Assembly: GCF_018139145.2 (NCBI RefSeq)
Contig: NC_059471.1
Span: 47,043,845-47,107,844 of the forward strand
DNA length: 64,000 nucleotides
From: Gymnogyps californianus
Lineage: Eukaryota > Chordata > Aves > Accipitriformes > Cathartidae
Direction: 5' to 3'
The position numbers and the translations under genes were made by a program. Shown here piece by piece: positions 28,102 through 42,400 of the stretch; the stretch's first letter is position 1, and each line of letters opens with the position of its first letter. A model generated the notes under the pieces. The model made no database searches. It was given only the letters and a program-made list of their open reading frames with translations, and was not told where the DNA came from.

Positions 28102-28600
28102 CACAGAATCACAGAACGTTTGAGGTTGGTAGGGACTTCTGGAGGCCATCTGGTTCAACCCCCTTGCTCAAGCAGGGCCACCTAGAGCCAGCTGCCCAAG
28201 ACCATGTCCAGACAGCTTTTGAATATCTCTAAGGGCTGGGGACTCCACAACCTCTGCCGGTGCTCAGTCACCCTCACAGTAAAAAAAGCGTTTCCTGATG
28301 TTCAGCCAGACTCTTCTGTGTTTCAGTTTGTGCCCATTGCCTCACCTCCTGTCACTGGGCACCACTGAAAAGAGCCTGGCTCCACCCTCTTTGCACCCTC
28401 CCTTCAGGTAATTATATACACTGATGAGATCCCCCCTGAGCCTTCTCTGCTCCAGGCTGAGCAGTCCCAGCTCTCTCAGCCTGTCCTCATAGGAGAGATG
28501 GTCCAGTCCATCATCTTGGGGGCCCTCTGTTGGACTCTTTCCAGTATTTCCATCTCTCTCTTGTACTGGGGAGCCCAGAACTGGACACAGTACTCCAGGA
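28102..28600 (-). mobile_element. CR1 LINE fragment, 3' end (minus orientation)
   Basis: On the plus strand it reads as the reverse complement of a CR1 3' end: ACAGAATCACAGAA at the left edge, then the GGTTGGTAGGGACTTCTGGAGG block. It continues through the ORF2 C-terminal coding region and stops at 'TACTGGGGAGCCCAGAACTGG...ACTCCAGG'. It is 5'-truncated at about 28600. On the minus strand the open frame at 28342-28623 retains the CR1 region '[17 protein letters not shown]', but it is interrupted and not functional. Confidence 0.95.
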
Positions 28601-30630
28601 AAATCCATGCCTGTTCCTCTCACAGAAAACTTCAGTAAAAGGTGAAAAATTTATAGTATCTGAAAATAAACCAGAGCACTCAGAGATTCTGTGGGCTCTT
28701 AGTGCATGAGAGGTCTCTGCTCTCATCTCTGATGGACCAAGCTACCACACTGCTGACAGTGAGAGACACAGGCATTTCACTTAGGCTTTCAAAATAATTC
28801 TTCTTCCTTAATTGTTTATAGAGCCTATATGCCTAGTGTAAGTGTTCTGAACCACCCTGCCAGCCTTGGGGAATCTGGATTACTCTGCCAGCTCTATTAA
28901 GCACTGTAATGCCTAAGTGGGGGACACAGAGGAGGTAACACTGCTTTAAATTCTTAGCAGTGACTGAAATACTGTGTATCATTTAGGTCACCCATGTTCA
29001 AGAAAAATGACATCAAGCCAGAAGAAGTGCAATATAGTGGGTAGGTTCAGGACAGAAGACAGAGAACCTGTCGGGCAGAGGGAGACCAGCAAGACATGGT
29101 TCTTTTTCCTCAATGAAATGAGAGCTGAGAGGAGATAATATTTCTGATAGTAAATGTGAGGTAGGGGGAAGAAATATTTACATGCCTGGCAAGTAAGTTC
29201 AATAAATGAAGATAAACTGTCAGTGAGTAAATTAGGACTAGAAATTAGAATATTTTCCTCCAAGCAGGGAAGAGATTATTTGTCAAAAAAAAAAGGAATA
29301 GGAAACCCAAATGGTTTGGAGCTGAAAGGTGCTGCATTTATAGAAAATAAATAACAATCTTGCTTCCCACGGTAGGAGAGGAAAAGACTTGATGATCTAG
29401 GAATACCTTTCACCCTCATGCTCCCATCACTGTTTTTTATTATCCTTTTTAATGCTTCAAATTCCCTCATGAATTCACTAGACAGATTTTTCCACAGTCT
29501 AGCAAGTCACAGAAGTGAGTTTTGCACAATTTTATTCATGATCCATAGTACTCCATTCTCTGAATATGTCTGTTTACTTAAATTGGATACTAAGAACAGA
29601 GCTATCACGTTCTTGGCCATAGTTAACTAACAACCTATGATACTTCATTGTGGTATATTACCTTTGCTGCTTTAATTTTTCCTTCATGTGAAGGAAGGAA
29701 AGACAGAATCTAAAAAATTCTCTTCAGCTCTATGCATAAAATCCTGTTTCTGCTGAAGACATATTTGTCTTCAGTTGATTCAGTTGATTTAAATGAGGCC
29801 AAAGTCTTATCAGATGCTTTTGAAGTGCACCTCCACTGAAGATGAAATGTATTCACTTGGTTTCAATGATACATAAGTAATTCAGAATTGATAATCAAAG
29901 GTGTTTTGTGTACTGCTTTGTGCTTTATTATTACTGCTGTACTGGAGCTCAGAAACCATCACATTTGTGAATATAGTTCTTGCTTGGCTAATTTATAAAT
30001 GCAGAGATTTTCTGGAAAGGTGATAAAACCCATATCTGCTTACTTAGGGTGAGGGACCTTTCTATCTCTTCAAAAGTGCTGTTTCTTCCTCTTAAAGATT
30101 TTCATATCAACAGGGGCCACCAACCCCTAGATCATTTTGTGATTGAAAGGATGTTTGTTTTTGGAAAATTGTACCGCCAACCACTGCTGTTCTGGTTTCA
30201 CTATGTCCAGGTTCCTGTTTTTTTCAGATTGTGGTGCCCCAGAGTCACACTGTGCCTTTTCTCTTGATGAAATATTGTGAGAAATAGAAGAGGTGTATAT
30301 ATCTAGCAACTTGGAAAAGGAAAAAAAAACATTCTCAAAGCATTTGTGGCATGAGTAAGGACATGTTTTTTTCAAGAAGAGTAGCCATGGACTAACTGAG
30401 GTATTGCCATGCAGAAAGCAGACCATGCCTTCTCTCTTCACTGCAGTTATGACTGAAACAAGACACAAGTATGTTAGTCATGGGCTTTCTAAATTACTGT
30501 ATGCTGTTCCCACATTTATATTGTTACAGGCGTATTGAGATGTGTAGGCAGGTTGTATAGGAGTATAAACATGTAAGAAAAGAGGAAACAATTAAGAAAG
30601 GGTGAGAAAGGCACACTTAAAAGCAACATC

Positions 30631-30700
30631 CATAGAATCATAGAATCACAGAATTATTTATGTTGGAAGAGACCCCTAAGATCATCGAGTCCAACCGTAA
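30631..30700 (-). mobile_element. CR1 3'-terminal scrap
   Basis: About 70 bp matching the extreme CR1 3' end in reverse orientation: CATAGAATCATAGAATCACAG, then a GTTGGAAGAGACCCCTAAGATCATCGAGTCCAACC-like stretch (30662-30695). It is a severely 5'-truncated insertion. Confidence 0.9.
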
Positions 30701-32929
30701 ACCATGTAAAACCATTGAAACCATATAAAACTCAGAAGCCCAGGCTGCTGCAGCTGAAAGAAGAGAGGACAGTCTAGTAACGAACTGAAGGACAAGAATG
30801 TGATAAATTCTGAGTTAGGCTAACTAGATTCAGTCTGGTAGCAGCATACACTCTTTCAGTCATGATGACTCCAAACATTTCTGCTATGGTATCTAATCAT
30901 TCTTGTAACAGCAGATCCTACCAGTAAGAACAAAAATCCTATATGGATTTTTCTGGAAGTAGGTTCCTTATAAATGATCTGTTGCGCACTTATGCCAGGA
31001 GCTGAGAGTGAAGCTACATGGTGCAGTACCACCAATCTTTCCTCACCCTGGTTTTGGTTGAATGGTCCTGCCTCTTGACGCATCTCTGGCACTCATGCAG
31101 TCCTGGCTCAAGTTGATTGAACTAACTTCCTGGCACAAAACAGTTCACTTTTTTGAGGGGGTGAGAGAGAGTGATGAGAAGGGGAAATGAAGTTTTCTGA
31201 AAGTTTAGCAAATGGAATTGTCTCAGTGAGTCTAGCGAGGGCTGGAGTGAGCTCAAAATAAGGACAGAAGGGCAAAGTCAGGAGCTGAGCTGTTAGTGGA
31301 AAGAGTGGATATTTTTTTTTCTTTCTTCTAATTTGTAATGGAATGTTAAATCAGCTCAAATTGTGTTTTATAGCTTCAGCTGGAAAAATAGTACCCACTC
31401 AACAAACCCACATGCCTGAACTGTTCTAGTTCTATGTGTCCCAAACTTTTTGACATGTTTTCATGAAACAACTCTGGGGCAGTAATCACTGTTTTGCCTT
31501 CCAGCCCCTAGCATCCAGCTTGCACCACAGGTACTTAAATGACAATCAATTCACCTGTGTTTCACACTGCTTCTTCTCTTGCAGCTTCATTGCCGTTTGA
31601 TAACATGAACTGTGTTGGCTTATCATTCCAAATTGCTTTTCACATTTTTGTTTCTGTCATACAAATGTAGTCCCTTTATCACAGCTATTTTACAGTACGA
31701 ACAAAGATTTTCAGTGTATTTTCATAGTGCTCAGTTACACTTAGAGCATATGCTGAGTAAATACTAGATCATCTGGAATGCTATTAATACCTGCCAGCAG
31801 ATAGCATTACACAGCAAAGTTTATTTTTCCATAATCTTGGCAATGGTAAGACAGACGGTTCAAGTTTAAGTGATGAGTGAAGAGAGGAAAGTAACACCTT
31901 TACTTTTTATAGCCACCCACTTCTATTTTCCTGTCTTTTGGATTTTCTTTGAGAGGTTAAAAGGGAACTTTGTGATCTTTACTATGTTTAAGCGTACAGT
32001 GAGTTGATGAAAGACCAAAAAGAACACTTCATGATCTATCAACCCTAACCTTCATGCAACTAGTGTGTTACAGTGTGGGCTTTGTAGTTATCTTTTGAAA
32101 GCAGAATGATTTCATCACTACCTCAGGGAGATAAAAGGCAGCTCGAATAAGATGTTATTACTGCAGAGCAAAAGATCAGTTTATCAATCAGTCACAATGC
32201 AAATATATCACAAAAGGATGACAACAGACACCTGGTCAGAATGTGATATCACCAAGAGGTTCTTAAGCTTCTTTTTATGCAGTTATTGCTAATATGTTAT
32301 TGAAAGTTAGATAATTTTCACAAGGAGGCTGTGACTCCTCTGAAAGGAGGTGCAGCCTTTATCAATGATGCATGCAAAGAATTGTGGAATAAACTGTTAT
32401 GGGAAAAAAAAAAAAGACAGACAAGCGATATTTTATGTATAAACAACAGAAGAGGCCCAGGCAGTAAAGAATTTAATTGGACATATTCGTTGCAGTGATA
32501 ATGCTCAAGTTTAAGTTCCCGTTTGCCTTGAGTCATTGGGATGTAGCAGTTTGGAGCGCTTAACAGCTCCCTTTGCTGGTAACACGCAAGAAGTGCAAGT
32601 CGTGTGCACGATCCCTAGTTCTGTTTGCTGTACCAGGTTTTAATTAGCTTCACAGGCAACATGTCCTGACTCCTGCTTTCGGTTACGATACAGTAGATCT
32701 TTTCAATAATTCACCAACTCCAAGGAAAAGTATAGATAGAGCATCAAAAGAAACAAGGAAACAAATGAATCTAGTGTAAATATACTAAATGAAATGAAGA
32801 TCAAACCAAAACATGGTTTGATATAAACTTTCATTAGAAGTGTATGACAAATAGAAAATCAAACGATTATTCTGTATAAGATAGCCAAAATAAGACTGAC
32901 CGAGAAAGGTAATTTTTCTAACACATACT

Positions 32930-34390
32930 ACAACGCAAAAAGCTAACCCATAGCCTATCCCCTTACCAGGAACCTTAAGCAGGCCCAGAACCCTCACCTG
33001 AAGCCTCTCCCTAATCCCAAAGGCTAAATCTTAAGCCTCAAAGGTGAGCTCAATACCCAGCCCTGGCCTGGATGCAAACCCCTAAGCAGAAATCCTAATG
33101 ACGTGCTTGAAGCCTTAGCCACCCTAACCCAAGGCCTTCATCCCCTCAGTCTAAGCCTAAAGTGCTAGAGCCCCTTCCTAACCTTAGCTCGCATGTGTTA
33201 GGCCACCAGGAGGCAGAAGAAGGACAGGGTTTGTGAGGTTGTGGAGTAAAAGCCTCGGGAGATGACTGTAATGGGCAAGAAAAGCAGGTTTGTGTCAGGG
33301 AATTTCAATCAATGTCATTTGTTGCCAATTAACAAAACTTTGAATTACTGATCCGGGTATTAAAAAAAAATTAAAAAATAAACAAACAGGGAAAACACCT
33401 CAGCTTCCCTCTGGGCATCTCTGCTCTCCCTTTTCATGCCTCTAATCCATTTGCTGTGTGTTATGCTCAGACCATTTGGTGAGGCAATGGATGGTGCAGG
33501 AGATTGGGGTTGGTGTGTAGCAGTTCCTTTTCTTTTGCTGCTCCTTGTTTCTTACTCAACTCCTCCAACATGGTTTCCTCCACCGGCCACAGTCCCTTTA
33601 GAGTCATACCTCCTCCTGAGTCTCCTCTCTGTCCCTGTCCAGTCTCATATTTGGCTCCAGCACCTACTCAGTCTGCAATTCTTCGGCATTTTTCCTGCTC
33701 TGCTGTCCTTCTCCTCAGGCATTGTCTCCTGTGTCTTCTGCTCTAGCACCATTGTCTCTTTCCTTCTTTCTTTGTCTCGGTGTTTACCACCTAATACTTT
33801 TTTGCAGAGGCTCTAGAAACTCCTCTGATACTGTCACACACTGCATGCATTTTGTCTGCTGCAGAGCTGGCATGGGCTGTGTCTGGCACAGGGCAGTCCG
33901 TGACCTCTTCCCACACAGATCACCCCTGCAGCCCCCCGTGAAAAAAAACACCCCCAAATCCAACCACTAACCCCCCACCCTACCAAAGCCCCCTGTGGAG
34001 CTCAGGGGAGCAGGGAGGTCATGGGATGGGAGAGGGAGATGCAGATTAGAGGGCAAGTCCTTGGTTATTGACTGTGAGAGCCCCTCTGTTTCAGCAGCTG
34101 ATTGTCCACGAGCTGGAGGCCGGGCAGGAGGGAGCTCAGCCAATAGAGGGGTGGGATTTTGTGGAGGTAAGGAAGACCGAAGAGATGGTGATGTGTCTGG
34201 AACAGAGATCGAGAGATCACCTTTGCTAGGCCCTCACCCTAAGTCCAAGCACAATCTCTCAGTGCTACCAAAGCCCTCAACCCTGACCCTAATTCTTAGC
34301 CCAGTGCTTTTTTCTGATCCATAACTTCAAAGCACATATCCAAATCCTGAAACCCTAATACCTTCCTCTATTCCTCACCCTAGGTTGTGC
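32930..34390. other. C-rich stretch with many degenerate CCTAA motifs
   Basis: Between 32940 and 33190, and again between 34220 and 34385, the plus strand is dense in CCCTAA, CCTAAGC, CTAACCC and TTAAGCC words at irregular spacing. Examples are CCACCCTAACCCAAGG near 33120 and CAACCCTGACCCTAATTC near 34279. It resembles strongly decayed telomere-like or satellite-like DNA, but there is no regular period. The part between (33400-34200) is ordinary sequence. No gene is supported. Confidence 0.4.
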
Positions 34391-36024
34391 TTTTGCCATC
34401 ATGTGCAACCATTAACACAGAATTTTCCTTAATGTTTATACTGAATGTTTTTGAAAGTTTTCTTTCTCAGGAAAAAATATTTCTCCTTGAGTACAGAGAT
34501 AGAAGTGAGACATGGTTCAAGTGATACCACCTGTGGCTTGCATATAGTTCTAAGTCAAGAGAAACTATTTCATATAAAATCTTTGTCAAGATGCAGAAAG
34601 TTGTTAAAACCTATACAATAAAAGTTAACCAACATTTTTACAGAATTTTTGAGTAAAAAAAAAATTCTCAAAGAATCTTAGAGGGCAGGAAAATCAAGGT
34701 GCTGATTCTGTGTGAATCCATCATACTGTTATAGACCAGGAAGTCATATAGAGGTATAAAAGCACCAGAATAGTGAAAAGTTGTGCTTGTCCAGTTATAT
34801 CAAGTTCTATGATTACAGAGCACTTGTTCTTTCACTGGGTTGTCATTTTATAGGTAGGTGGATTTGGGTTTGTGGTTGGAGTTCTGTGTCACAAGTTCTT
34901 CTGTAACATCAGGCTGACCCCTCTCCATCCTGTTCTTCGTGGAAGAGAAATCCAGAAGGGGCTATCAAATACCTGCGATTCAAGAAGCTCTAAAGCTGCA
35001 GAACACTGGAAAATGTCTTGCTGCTCCCTCCTTAACTCTTTGCCATATATCCACTCTTTTTCCCATTGCTGGAGACAGGATACTGGTCTAGAGTGACCTC
35101 TGGCATGAGCTATTACAAACATTTATCTTCTCTTGCGATCTTTTGAAGTGGATATATAAGGGATTTTATAGTCCTCGTTCTGCCAGATTCCAAGCAGTTT
35201 GTGGTATGCCAAGCACCTTTTCTACTTGCAGACTTCCTTCCAGGGCTGATAAAGATCTTTCAGGATCATATTATGGTTTGAAAATAAGTCTGACAGCTTT
35301 TGATTGAAAACAGACTTGAAATACAAATTACTGGCTAATAATCAAATTACAATAAGCTTTATAAGCTGATATTTTGAATTATATAATACATATGGACTCA
35401 TAACCTAAAGCTAAGCAACAGATTTTGAAAGTGTCTAAATATTACAGCTTCTCCCTATTCCCCTTATTTAAGCCACATCAGACTCTTTCCCTTTTCCTTA
35501 TCAAGCTAACTCTTCATTCTTCATATCTTCTTATATAACAACTAATCATGCTTCTTTTTTTGGTTTAAGTTCCCTCTGTGTATTATCTTATCACTGAGTT
35601 TTTCTGGTGGCTAAAAGTTGCATCTTCTAATGCTTCTGTATAGCTCATCATTTAAATTTGACTTTCATAGCCCTCCCGGCATGAATGTATTGTCTATTCC
35701 TTTTCATGCTTAACATAGCCCATTCTTCATAATGTGCTTGTCTGACTTACACTGGTAAACGCTTAGGATGGGACACAATGAGGTGCTTGAAAGTTGGGCA
35801 GGGAGAGGATTCAGCTCCGGACTTTAGATGCTTCTGGCCCAACCACAAGTATCTACAGCCATTTGACTTGCTTTCTTGTATCCCTTCCACCTGCCACTCC
35901 AGAAGAGTGCAGATTTACTGTAGACTGTGTCATATTTCTCAGATTCACTTGGAGATCCCAAAGGTCTCAAGATGTCTGCCCTTAGGCAACCAAATCAAGG
36001 CTGGTGGTCCAAGACTCCCTGGCA

Positions 36025-36420
36025 GCAATACAAGCGGGGGACTGATGGTTTAGAGAGCAGCTCTGCAGAAAAGGCCCTGGGAGCTCTGGGGGACAGCGAG
36101 CTGAATATGAGTCAGCAGTGTGCCCTGGCCGCAAAGACAGTCAGCAGAGTCCAGGGATGAATCAACACAAGCCCAGACAGCAGGTCTGGGGAATGGATTA
36201 TCCCCCACTTTACTCAACACTCACTAGACTGCACCAATAATAGTGCAGCCAGTTTTGGACCCCCCTGGTACAGGAAAGACATCTATAAACTGGGGCAAGT
36301 TAGGGGAGGGTCACCAGGATGGTTGGGGCTGGAGCACTTGTTCTGTGAGGAGAAGCTGAGGAACCAGGGCTTGTTCAGCCTGGGGAAGAGATAGGTGCAG
36401 GGGGACCTAACAGCAGCCCC
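36025..36420 (+). mobile_element. Diverged CR1 LINE fragment (internal ORF2 3' part)
   Basis: On the plus strand it resembles the CR1 region downstream of the reverse transcriptase: 'CTGAATATGAGTCAGCAGTGTGCCCTGGCC' (36103 on), 'CCACTTTACTCAACACTCA', 'GGTACAGGAAAGACAT', 'GGCTGGAGCACTTGTTCTGTGAGGAGAAGC' (36330 on). It ends within 'GGGGGACCTAACAGCAGCC' without reaching the terminal octamers. It is more diverged than the 50-kb and 63-kb copies, so probably an older family. Confidence 0.85.
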
Positions 36421-39400
36421 CAGGTCTCCAGTTGCTCCTGGGTCACATCTGCTAGCTCCATATGATTGTCTTAGATCCAGCAGGCATCTAAGTTGACACT
36501 AAATGCTGTTTGCAACTGAATCAGGTCCCTGATCACCCGTTGCTACATTTGGAGATTAGACATCAACCCACACATAAACGTGTGCATACACGTCTAGCTT
36601 CAGGTGTGAAAAGCCTGAACTGAACCCCAGCTGTAAACTTTAAACCTAAATGCATCACATGAGCTAGGTGTTTAAAATCCCAGCATAGCCAGTTGCCTAA
36701 ACTTAGTTACCCAGTGCCCTTTTGGACACACTAGAGTATTTGAGATATTTCTGTTGGACTGCCAGGATCCTGTGGGTCCCAACAGGATTTTTGGAAGAGC
36801 CTGGTGTTTCTGGAGTGGAAGCTGCAGGCAAATGAGAATACTCAAGGATGTCCAGGTGGCATTGAATGAAACATACCCAGATGTCCTCATTTGGTGTACT
36901 CACCATGTATTCTCTCTGTAGCCAGTGAAGAGAAATGAGGACCAGCTATCAGTGGTTCAGTTCATTTTAGCTGACGTGTCTGCATTCAAGGTCACCAAAT
37001 TTTTTGTCTTCCTTGCTGATGACCAAACTTGTGTGTACATCAGGCATATGAAAGTCGGAGTTTGCTTTCACATCTACCAGATGTCATTTACATAAGGACC
37101 TCCATAGCATGCCTCATATGCCCTGTAACTACCTAAACGGTAAATAATTTACTATCTTTTGGTTTCCTTTGTGTTTTGGTGTCACCCTTGCATTACAAAG
37201 TGCATTTGATTTTTGGAAAATGAGAAAATCCAGGGAGAGGCTTTAACTATTGAGAACAAAGTAATAAGCTCAGTGCTTGTGAATTCAGGCTGTGTATTTA
37301 GGCAACTAACTTTAGAAATCTATGTTAGTAAATTTTGCCCTTGAGCTTTTCCTGAGTTGGCCCATGACTGTCTGCAGTGAGATCAGCTTAGGCTGGTGTT
37401 AATATAAGCTGATCTCCTTAGGCTCCCTTCCTAGTCACTGAAGACAAATAGGCATCTTCAGACTTACCTTGGCTGCCAATTTAGAGTAGGATAAATCACC
37501 TGTGGCAGTATTTATTTTCCCCTGATGACTGAAAAGGGAATGGAGGACAATAAAGTCAGACTAACTGTGAGACACGTAAGCTAGATCTGAGGAACATTTA
37601 TGTTACTTATAAGCTTTCCCTGCTTAAGCCATTTATCAGGTTATTGTGCTAAGGGACGGATGTTTCTGATGGAGGGTGTTGTGTGTTCTGTGGCATGCTT
37701 AGCGGAGACGGTGATTCATGGTATATCATAGATCATATTGTAAATGGTAGACTGTTTATTATTTCCCTTGTTTTAAATCAGCTATAAGCTGTTAGTTTGC
37801 GTCTTGCATATTACTTTCACAGCACTGGCATGCATTGTCTGTGACTTTTTTCAATACTTCAGTGTTTTGCTGGCTTGTGTTCTTGCACTCACAGTTAACT
37901 GAATATTTGGGGCATGCATTGTCCTGCAAACTGAACTCCGTTTTCTTGTGTGCTGTTGTTAACATTATGTTTTGGTTAACTCTTTTTTACATTAGTGTAT
38001 AAATCATGGAATGGTACCTGCCTTTCAAAGAGGATTGTTTCAGAGTTGATCTTTATACCACTAGATGGCAATATTAGGTAAACCACAATTACGTTTCTTA
38101 CAAAAACCTTACCCTAAATGCACATCTGCATCAAGACAAAGGGAAACACATTTCAAGAGAAATATTGCTTTATTTCTACACAGCATGTACTGCAGGAGAT
38201 CTGTCATGTCATAGGATGGGGCTGAAACATAAGATATTCACTTTTCCTTGTGGAAGTGGGATTCCTTGTGATCATGTTTTATTAGGTGCAAATTACCTTT
38301 CTGTGTTTTGTCTTTTCTTTCTTGATTGTCAGTTATGTTTTGCGTGTAACTCTTTTCAACCTCTTCATATATGGAGAGGTATTGTATTCAACTTATTGCT
38401 TTTTTTGTTCATTCTGGTTTTGATCTCTGTTTCTTTTATACATGAATTAAAATCCTGCAGAGGAAAGCCAATTGCCCAGTGTGGCCTGACGGTTGTTGAT
38501 CTTTGGCAGGTATTTATGGAATCGTGGAAGAAGACACAAACAGCCTTTGCCAAAGGTCCACCTGTGTTGTCCTGTAGAAAGTAGTTCAACAGTGTTATTC
38601 ATCTTATACTATTTTAGCTTGTATTTTTTAAATTTGCTTTGAAATGTTATGGTTTGACATGCCTCAACAGTGAGGAGGTTTCATTCTTTGTTTTGTTTTT
38701 CCTCCCTGTTCCCCCATCTTGATCTAGTTTTTGTAGAAATACATATAACTACTTTGTTTGTCTGTTTGCTTGTTTTTAATTAAATTACATTCTCCAGCTG
38801 GCTGTCCTGCCTGTCCTTTCTCAGGGGTTTCTGCCCACCAAAACCTTGACTCCTGAATACTAGCTAGCTTACCAAGAATCCACTCAGGCTCTCCACCTCT
38901 TTGTAGCCATCTTCTCCTATGTGTATATATACAGACAGAGGGAAGGTAAAAGCAGGGAGACAACTCTGTGAAGAAGGAAAGGAGATGAGCAGAAGAGAGC
39001 TTTAAAGTGTACATGCTTCAGCTGGTAGCAGTCAGGGGACATTTAAGAAGGATGAAGAGCCGTCAGAAAGTAATGATACGGTCCTAAGATGAATCACAGG
39101 ATGTCACCAGCCCTCAGGGGAGTATTTGAGAGGTCAACAAAGACTAAGAGAACATCAAAGAGGGTAATAAAGTAAAGAGAAGAAACAGAAATGCAGGGGG
39201 CTAACTGAGAAAGTAGGCATTAGCTAGGTAGGACATTGTAAAAGCCTGTCAAGAGCCCTGGACTGTTCAAGCATCAGGGTCTACCTCTACAGTGCTTACA
39301 AAATCAATGAGACCAGTGTGCAAATTGAAAGTTTATCTATCGTACTGAAACATGCAAGAGCAAAAAAATCAGCACTTTTCTCTGGAGTATCAAAAAAGGC

Positions 39401-42400
39401 TCCTGGGTAAGAGAATCAGTTTGCACTCAAGCTAAGGGTGATATGTGGAGGAAAAATCATGTCTTCGGTACAGTATATTGACTCTTCCTTCTGACTCCAC
39501 CACTGAAGTGCCATATGGTCTTCATCTTTACTGCTCTGGACTTCTGCATCCTTTCTTAAGCCTTCTACCTGGAAAATATATAAGCAATGAATTCTTAAGG
39601 GCCATTTCTGTGTTTGTGTTCTCAATGCAACAGGATCCTTATCTTACATGAGGAATCCTTACATATGAATGCTTTCCAAATAATGGATACTGATAACAAA
39701 CAAGACTGGTCAAAGGATGTGTTCTTCAGAGGGGAATTGTAAAAAAACCAAAACTAACCCATAAAATTTCTTTTGGAAATATCTTTTTGCTGCAGTTGAA
39801 ATACTGCATAAAAAATGTCTCTTGATGACATTTCTAAAGGGTAAAGAACAAATGAATTATTTCCCCTCTCACTTTGTTTCAATAGTGTAAAAATCTTTTA
39901 CTTTGCTGTTGGTTAGATATTTCATTTTAATAAAGAGAAATTCTTTCAGGTTCATAATTTACTTTATTCTGGTTTTTATATTCTATCATCTATTGTAATA
40001 TTATATTTTCATATGATCTATTTAGTATTTCAGCTGATAGCCTTTCTGATCTTGTCAAAATCAGGACTGATATCATAAAAAAATCCTCAAGGTTTCTAAA
40101 TGAAAAAAATGACTGTATTTTTATTTTGAAAAATACCACTGGAATTCCAGCTTAAAAAAAAAAGAAGACAAACTTTAGTTCTACCTAGAGACCATTTTGG
40201 AAAATTCCATTTTCATGGATTAACATATATACATAACATATTCTTCTGTTTTCAATTATTCCCTGGGACTACATTGTATTTAAATCGTCCATGAATGTCC
40301 CTTATATAACATGAAATGATTACCAGCCTGGATAAGAAAGTAAAATGTCAGCTGTGGGTAGGACTGCAAAATTAGGCAGTGGACTGATGACAGTGGAAAG
40401 GTTGATGCAAATCACTATTAGCCTACTAGACTAAATGGGTCACTATTGAAATAAGGTATAATACCATATCATAAATTACTAGAGCACATGCAGATTGTGA
40501 TTCCACCTATTCTACAGTAAAAAATCCCTTCATTGAGAGGTGTTCTTTTTAAACCAGATTATAGCTAGATCTGCTGCTAAATGCATCACAAATCAGCTCT
40601 GTCAGCAAAGCTGAAGGGGTAGAAAAGTGCACTACAAGGTGGGAGCCAGTCACTGACACTGGAAACCTTGTTTTTGTCATTGCCAAACTCTAGTGTGGAC
40701 CTGCAGCCTGAGTGGGATAATTCTGCAAGGCTTTCTGCTGTGTTATTTCTGCATTAATGGTACACCAGAGCAACCACCACAGTTACAGGTTTGGAAAAAA
40801 TATACAAGGTACAAAGAAACCTTTGACAACAGGTTTGCCTATTCGTCTAACTTGTTGGCCTAGTCAAATCTCGTATTGTTATCTTGTCTTCCTGGTCTTT
40901 TCTTGAATATTGTTTGGTTTATTTCATAAGCACTGATGAAGCAATGCACTGAATCCTTCAGTCGTCTGTGATTAGGAATGTTCATTGATATCCAGTCTCC
41001 TCAGCTTTTTCCTACAAGGTCCAGGAGCAAAGGAGGTGTTTTATTCCAGCAAGCAACGGGTGAACATGTGGTGAGTACGGTTGTGGGTTGTGGACCCCTG
41101 AACTTTGGGTCACAATACGTCAGCTGCAGGGCTGTGACTGGGCTCTGGAGAATATCCATGATGTGCCTCTGCTAGGTAATAATCTGACAGGGGCAGCTCA
41201 GAGAGTTTTTTCATTTTTTGGTGAAGCACAGATTTTATTTCTTCTTTTTTCTCCTTATAAGTCAATTGGACAACTTTTCACCTGGGATAAAGAAATATGA
41301 CAGATTTTACCACATCAGGGATGTTCAATGGCTGAACTAGTTCAATTTACTTAACTTTTTAAAATGTGGCCTGATCATGTATGATAATAATGCTTGGCAT
41401 CAGCTTAGCATGTACATAAAAGGTGTGTTGGTTAAATATAGCAAATGAACGTGTTGAATATGCTGCTTTGTAGAATTCATGAAAATCCTGAAAGACTAAC
41501 TCTGTCAACAAACTAATATCTGGTAAGTGGTCTGATATGAGAAGTAAATCAGGATATTTTGTTGTTTTGTTTTTCACTAAAGACCTGTCCTTTTTCTCAG
41601 TATTTCTTTAGCTCACCTCTTGGCAGGTAGGTTTTTCTTGACTTTTCTTCTAAGTCAAGAAACTCTGCGTGTTAGGATTCTATTTTGCACAGAGGAACAC
41701 AAGACAGAGGAAGGTAATTTTTTAGTAAAAGCCTTGATTCACCAGTAGCATGCATGGCTCAGGAGCTACACAAGAAAAACTGAGGTGTTATCAGCCCTCT
41801 TCGGATTTCTATGTCCACCAATTCTGATGTCACCAACATTTTAAAAACAGCTGCTCAGTGTCTGCTTATCCTGTTTGATTGACTGCACCTCCAGGTGTGG
41901 ACACTAAGTCCAGTGAGCTCAGACAGTGCATTTGCTCTTTAGACACCCTCAAATTGCTATTCTAGTGGCCACACTAGAGATTCTCTCTTTTTATATGCTT
42001 TGTATTGCTTTTGTGGGAGATTTCCAGGTCTTTTAAGTGGCCTCTGATTGGCCATATTGGGTTAGTAGGTTAGCATACATGAAGTGTTATAGTACCTTGG
42101 CCAGATTCTGCTGCTTCTCTAATCAGTGGTATATTACTACAGTAGAGGTCAGTAAACATGAGTAAAGGTGAAAAAACATTACTCCATTACCCACTAGTTT
42201 GCCCCCTCACAATGTTCATACAATTCTTTTAGCTTTCATGGGAGGAATAATGCCTGTGAGAAAACATAATAAAAAAAATATGGCAAATAATGCCCTATTC
42301 TAATGCTTATTTTAGTAGAAAATCTCTCACATAATTGATTTTTCTTTTTTTCTTTGATCTTAAAGATTCTATATAACCAACTACAACCAACCACACAAAC

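Larger units (their letters stand above)
28601..36024. other. Noncoding DNA with a short CR1 tail and a C-rich stretch
   Basis: Besides the CR1 tail at 30631-30700 and the CCTAA-rich stretch at 32930-34390, no gene or known element was seen. Overlapping plus-strand frames at 33436-33970 are leucine/serine-rich, lack domains and are not called. Confidence 0.5.

Noticed and set aside
33436..33970. Overlapping leucine/serine-rich plus-strand frames
   Set aside because: Overlapping frames with no domain, in pyrimidine-rich DNA; no splice structure supports them.
38165..38584. Plus-strand frame of 139 codons with a hydrophobic stretch
   Set aside because: No family, no splice or promoter support; the hydrophobic run comes from T-rich DNA.
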